Positions 61,076 to 64,000 of a stretch of DNA of 64,000 nt are shown one piece after another. The stretch covers positions 124,001 through 188,000 of the forward strand of contig JAIMBJ010000002.1 in assembly GCA_023511455.1 (NCBI GenBank), in the 5' to 3' direction. Each line of letters starts with the position of its first letter. Positions within the stretch are counted from its first letter, which is position 1. Below the pieces are notes generated by a model that saw nothing but the letters and a program-made list of their open reading frames with translations, made no database searches and had not been told where the DNA came from. This DNA comes from Bacillota bacterium. GTDB taxonomy: Bacteria; Armatimonadota; HRBIN16. Both the position numbers and the translations under genes were made by a program.

Positions 61076-61642
61076 ATGACATTGGATGATCACAAAGATG
61101 AGCGCCGTCGCCGCTTCACAGAGGTTGTGGATGCGTATTATGCTCGTATCTATAATCTGTTCTGTCATATGGTGACAGATACGCATCTTGCGGCGGATTT
61201 AACGCAGGATACGTTCGTGAAAGCGTACGAGGCGTTCGGGCGATTTCGCGGTGAGGCGAGTGTTTACACGTGGCTGTACCGGATCGCCATTAATGAGTAC
61301 CGCTCGTACCTGCGAAGGCTCCGACGCGAGCAGGAGTTTGTAAGCCGCTCGCTGGATGAACCGGTGGAGGCGGATGGTGAAAGCCTGTTCACGCAGTTGC
61401 CAGACCCGTCGCCATCGGCTTTACAGATGCTGGAAAAAGAGGAACTCATCCAGCGGGTTCAGCAGGCGGTGCATTCGCTGCCGCCACGTTACCGTGCGTT
61501 CGCTGTGTTGCGCGACCTGGAGGGGATGAGTTACGAGCAGATTGCGGAGGTGACCGGCTTACCGCTGGACACCGTGAAAACACGCATCTCGCGTGCAAGA
61601 GCGCTTTTGCGCAGGAAACTGGAGCCTTACTACAGAGGATAG
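61076..61642 (+). CDS. RNA polymerase sigma factor, ECF type
   Basis: 188 residues. Sigma region 2 lies at ~14-82, with D-L-T-Q-D-T-F-V-K-A-Y-E-A and F-R-G-E-A-S-V-Y-T-W-L-Y-R-I-A-I-N; region 4 at ~130-183, with L-P-P-R-Y-R-A-F-A-V-L-R-D-L-E-G-M-S-Y-E-Q-I-A-E and T-V-K-T-R-I-S-R-A-R. No region 3. Located between tamB and bamA. No anti-sigma gene follows, so control may come from elsewhere. By position a SigE-like envelope role is likely, not shown. Confidence 0.92.
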   Translation: MTLDDHKDERRRRFTEVVDAYYARIYNLFCHMVTDTHLAADLTQDTFVKAYEAFGRFRGEASVYTWLYRIAINEYRSYLRRLRREQEFVSRSLDEPVEADGESLFTQLPDPSPSALQMLEKEELIQRVQQAVHSLPPRYRAFAVLRDLEGMSYEQIAEVTGLPLDTVKTRISRARALLRRKLEPYYRG

Positions 61643-61675
61643 GGCTTTGCCGAAGGAGGAAGCATCGGTTCGACC

Positions 61676-63457
61676 ATGAAAGCACTGCGACTCACTTTCT
61701 GTATCATGATATGGGCGATTGCCAGTGCTGTCCATGCTCAGCGCATCGCCGAAATAGTCGTTCGTGGTAATGTCAACGTGCCGCAGGAAGCCATACTGGC
61801 GAAAATCTCCGCCAAGCCGGGCATGGATTTCGACCAGTCGTTGCTCAGTAAGGACCGTGCGGCGCTGCGTGATATGGGCTTTTTCAGCGATGTGATTCCC
61901 CGCACGGAAACCACCCCGCAGGGCATTCGCATCATTTATGAAGTTCAGGAATATCCGCGCATCAGCCAGATACGCATTACCGGCAATACCGTCTTCCCCA
62001 CCGACCAGATACTCCAGCTGATGCGCACTCAGCCGGGCAGACTGCTCAACCACAACGACCTCGCCGCCGATATCGAGGCGATTACCCGGCTCTACATGCA
62101 GAAGGGGTATCTGGTGAACGTGGACCCCGACACTGTCGGTCCCGACCGAGATGACCCCACCATTCTGAATCTGCCTCTGAAAGAGGTCACCGTCGAGGCG
62201 GTGAAGGTCACCGGGCTGCGCAAGACGCGCGAGCGGGTGGTGCTTCGCGAAATGCGCTATACCCGTCCGGGTGCGCTGTATAACCTCGAGCAAATCCAGA
62301 AGGACCTGCAGAGGGTATACAACACCGAGCTGTTCGAGGACATCAGCTACAAAGCGGAAATCGGCTCCGACCTGAGTAAGGTCATCGTCACGATCAACGT
62401 CGTGGAACGGCGCACCGGTTTGTTTTCCATCGGTGCCGCCTATAACAACCGCCAGCAGCTGGTGGGCTTCCTCGAGATGTACGAAACGAACTTCCGCGGC
62501 GTCGGGCAAACGGTGAGCGTACGTCTCGAGCGCGGAGGACCCGCCAACGCCAACAACTACGAGATAAACTTCGCCGAGCCCTGGCTGGACAGCCGCAATA
62601 CCTCGTTGTCCATCAGCGTCTTCGATAAAACCCTCTACCGGTTCAGTCGGGGGCTGTTTACTTCTGACCCCGGCACCATCGGGGATGAAGACCGCTACGA
62701 CGAGCGGCGCAAAGGCGGTATCCTGACCTTGAGCCGCCCGCTGTCGGAGACCACGCGCGCTTTCATCGGCTTGCGCACCGAGTCGGTGCGCACCAACAAC
62801 CCCGCCGTGTTGCCCAGCGAGGTGTTCATCAAGCAAGATGGCACCGTCAGCGCACTGTCGTTGCGCCTGACGCACAACACGCGCGATGTGGACTTCGACC
62901 CCGCTTCAGGCGGCTTCGACTCGTTTGCCATTGAGACCGCCCTGGCAGACCTGAAGGACATCGGTACCGCTATCTCGGGCGGGTTTGTGGGCAAGGCGAA
63001 CTTCAACAAGGTTTCGATAGACCTGAGGCGCTACTTCTCGCCGCAAGGACGCCGGCGCGCCCTTGCCGATAAGCGACACGTTTTCGCGGTGCGACTGTAC
63101 GCCGGCAGGGCGTTCGGCAAACTGCCCTTCTTCGAGCAGTTCTTCCTGGGAGGCGCCGAGACTCTGCGCGGTTATCCGGAAGACCGCTTCTGGGGTGACA
63201 ATGTGGCGCTGTTGAGCGTAGAGTATCGTGCCCCGCTGGCGCAGAACCTGGTAGGTGTGGTTTTCGTGGATGCGGGCCATGCCTGGGGCGGACGCTACGG
63301 CACGATTAACGACTTTACTCAGCATTCCAGCTTCAAGCCGCAGGTGGGTGCTGGTATCGGTATCCGCGTGCGCACGCCTATCGGTCCGTTGCGCCTGGAC
63401 TACGGCTTCGGCAGCGAAGGCGCACGCACCCACTTTAGCATCGGCAATATATTCTGA
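61676..63457 (+). CDS. bamA: Outer-membrane assembly factor BamA (Omp85)
   Basis: 593 residues. Signal peptide 1-22. Three POTRA-like units at ~23-95, ~96-170 and ~172-250 (I-A-E-I-V-V-R-G-N-V-N-V, I-S-Q-I-R-I-T-G-N-T-V-F, V-E-A-V-K-V-T-G-L). The Omp85 barrel follows, with F-F-L-G-G-A-E-T-L-R-G-Y in the conserved loop and a final C-terminal strand ending in F. Shorter than Proteobacterial BamA, which has five POTRA units. Ribosome site AAGGAGG. Inserts barrel proteins into the outer membrane; shows the organism is diderm. Confidence 0.93.
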   Translation: MKALRLTFCIMIWAIASAVHAQRIAEIVVRGNVNVPQEAILAKISAKPGMDFDQSLLSKDRAALRDMGFFSDVIPRTETTPQGIRIIYEVQEYPRISQIRITGNTVFPTDQILQLMRTQPGRLLNHNDLAADIEAITRLYMQKGYLVNVDPDTVGPDRDDPTILNLPLKEVTVEAVKVTGLRKTRERVVLREMRYTRPGALYNLEQIQKDLQRVYNTELFEDISYKAEIGSDLSKVIVTINVVERRTGLFSIGAAYNNRQQLVGFLEMYETNFRGVGQTVSVRLERGGPANANNYEINFAEPWLDSRNTSLSISVFDKTLYRFSRGLFTSDPGTIGDEDRYDERRKGGILTLSRPLSETTRAFIGLRTESVRTNNPAVLPSEVFIKQDGTVSALSLRLTHNTRDVDFDPASGGFDSFAIETALADLKDIGTAISGGFVGKANFNKVSIDLRRYFSPQGRRRALADKRHVFAVRLYAGRAFGKLPFFEQFFLGGAETLRGYPEDRFWGDNVALLSVEYRAPLAQNLVGVVFVDAGHAWGGRYGTINDFTQHSSFKPQVGAGIGIRVRTPIGPLRLDYGFGSEGARTHFSIGNIF

Positions 63458-63493
63458 GGCATCATCCGAGGAGAACAAGAGGAGGAACATCTG

Positions 63494-64000
63494 ATGAAAC
63501 GAACCTTCAGCCTGCTGATAGCCATCGCAGGTATCGCCATCCTGAGTACAGGCGCGTGGGCGCAGGGTACCGGGGCGTTTGGGATGGTAGACCTGAAGCG
63601 CGTGGTTGACGAATACGACCAGCGTAAAGCGCTCGAAGCGCAGCTGCAGCAGATGCGAGACCAGATGCGCGCCAAACTGCAATGGCGTGCCAACAATCTC
63701 TTGCTGGAAGAAGCCGAACTCAGCGAATACGAGAATCTGGCAAGCATCACCAACCCGACAGAGCAGCAGAAACAGCGTATGCAGCAGATAGAGCAGAAAT
63801 CGCGGCAGCTGAATGAGGAGCTCTCGCAGTTGCGCCAGAAGAACCCGCCTACCGAACAGGATACGCAGCGCATCAATCAGCTCACCGCTATCGAAAACCG
63901 CAACCGAGAGGCGTTGATGCAGCTGCAGGACCAGTTTGAGCAGCAGCTCAACGCGCGGCGCGATGAGATGATTAACCAGATGCTGCAGGATATCCGCAAA
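63494..64000 (+). CDS. Skp/OmpH-like periplasmic chaperone (3' end outside window)
   Basis: 169 residues visible; the frame runs off the window. Signal peptide 1-24 (A-W-A-Q). After a short strand (F-G-M-V-D-L-K-R-V-V-D-E-Y), the typical N-terminal Skp strand, the chain is a long coiled coil with Glu, Gln and Arg heptads (Q-Q-M-R-D-Q-M, Q-K-Q-R-M-Q-Q-I-E-Q-K). Skp holds outer-membrane proteins on their way to BamA, which is encoded 36 nt upstream. GAGGAGG precedes the ATG. Confidence 0.85.
   Translation, partial: MKRTFSLLIAIAGIAILSTGAWAQGTGAFGMVDLKRVVDEYDQRKALEAQLQQMRDQMRAKLQWRANNLLLEEAELSEYENLASITNPTEQQKQRMQQIEQKSRQLNEELSQLRQKNPPTEQDTQRINQLTAIENRNREALMQLQDQFEQQLNARRDEMINQMLQDIRK

Overview
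This 64-kb window is chromosomal DNA from a GC-rich, diderm (two-membrane) bacterium. The outer-membrane genes (bamA, skp, tamB), a DapL-type lysine/diaminopimelate route, prepilin-like proteins with an H-x9-DG motif, PEP-CTERM proteins and dockerin-bearing secreted proteins together suggest a free-living polysaccharide degrader, most likely a member of Armatimonadota or a close relative. That assignment is inference from gene content only. I saw no tRNA, rRNA, CRISPR array, phage or insertion sequence.

Layout. 1-2.5 kb: 3' part of valS and a LolA-like exported protein. 2.5-7.5 kb: a sugar-acid kinase/SDR pair, divergent from a methanol-corrinoid methyltransferase (MtaB) gene coupled to a UroD-type methyltransferase gene. 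7.5-12.6 kb: a carboxypeptidase-regulatory-like protein, then the minus-strand operon miaA-hfq-dapF-dapL. 12.9-17.2 kb: GH51 arabinofuranosidase, ThuA and Gfo/Idh oxidoreductase. 17.3-22.4 kb: acyl-CoA ligase, DUF554 membrane protein, a HEAT-TlpA fusion and murJ. 22.4-27.6 kb: a minus-strand block of exported proteins (dockerin protein, pseudopilin, DsrE-like protein, three secreted proteins related to or resembling Zur-regulated PEP-CTERM proteins, and a His/Cys-rich small protein). 27.8-37.4 kb: YdjC-like deacetylase, a PII-like protein, heparinase II/III-like lyase, PfkB kinase, an STN-domain protein with a Gly-rich tail, a YncE-phosphoesterase fusion and a second pseudopilin. 37.7-42.1 kb: a giant 2-hydroxyacyl-CoA dehydratase activase-type protein. 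42.2-50.5 kb: two MBL-fold hydrolases, a probable replication origin next to dnaA, a large protein of unknown function, YwiC-like, trxA and DUF1015. 50.8-52.6 kb: a decaying zone with two broken genes. 52.6-55.4 kb: sorbitol-6-phosphate-dehydrogenase-like SDR, another dockerin protein and an HPt remnant. 55.5-64 kb: the envelope cluster lipA-tamB-ECF sigma-bamA-skp, cut by the window end.

How it fits together. The GH51, heparinase-like, ThuA, Gfo/Idh, PfkB, FGGY, YdjC and SDR genes describe uptake and catabolism of plant-type polysaccharides; MtaB-UroD would let methyl groups (for example methanol from methyl esters) enter one-carbon metabolism, but the corrinoid protein is not in the window. 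The dnaA region and the bamA/tamB/skp cluster are core chromosome. Promoters of the sigma-70 type can be read directly at many genes, and three genes start only 10 nt downstream of a -10-like hexamer, which implies leaderless or nearly leaderless mRNAs.
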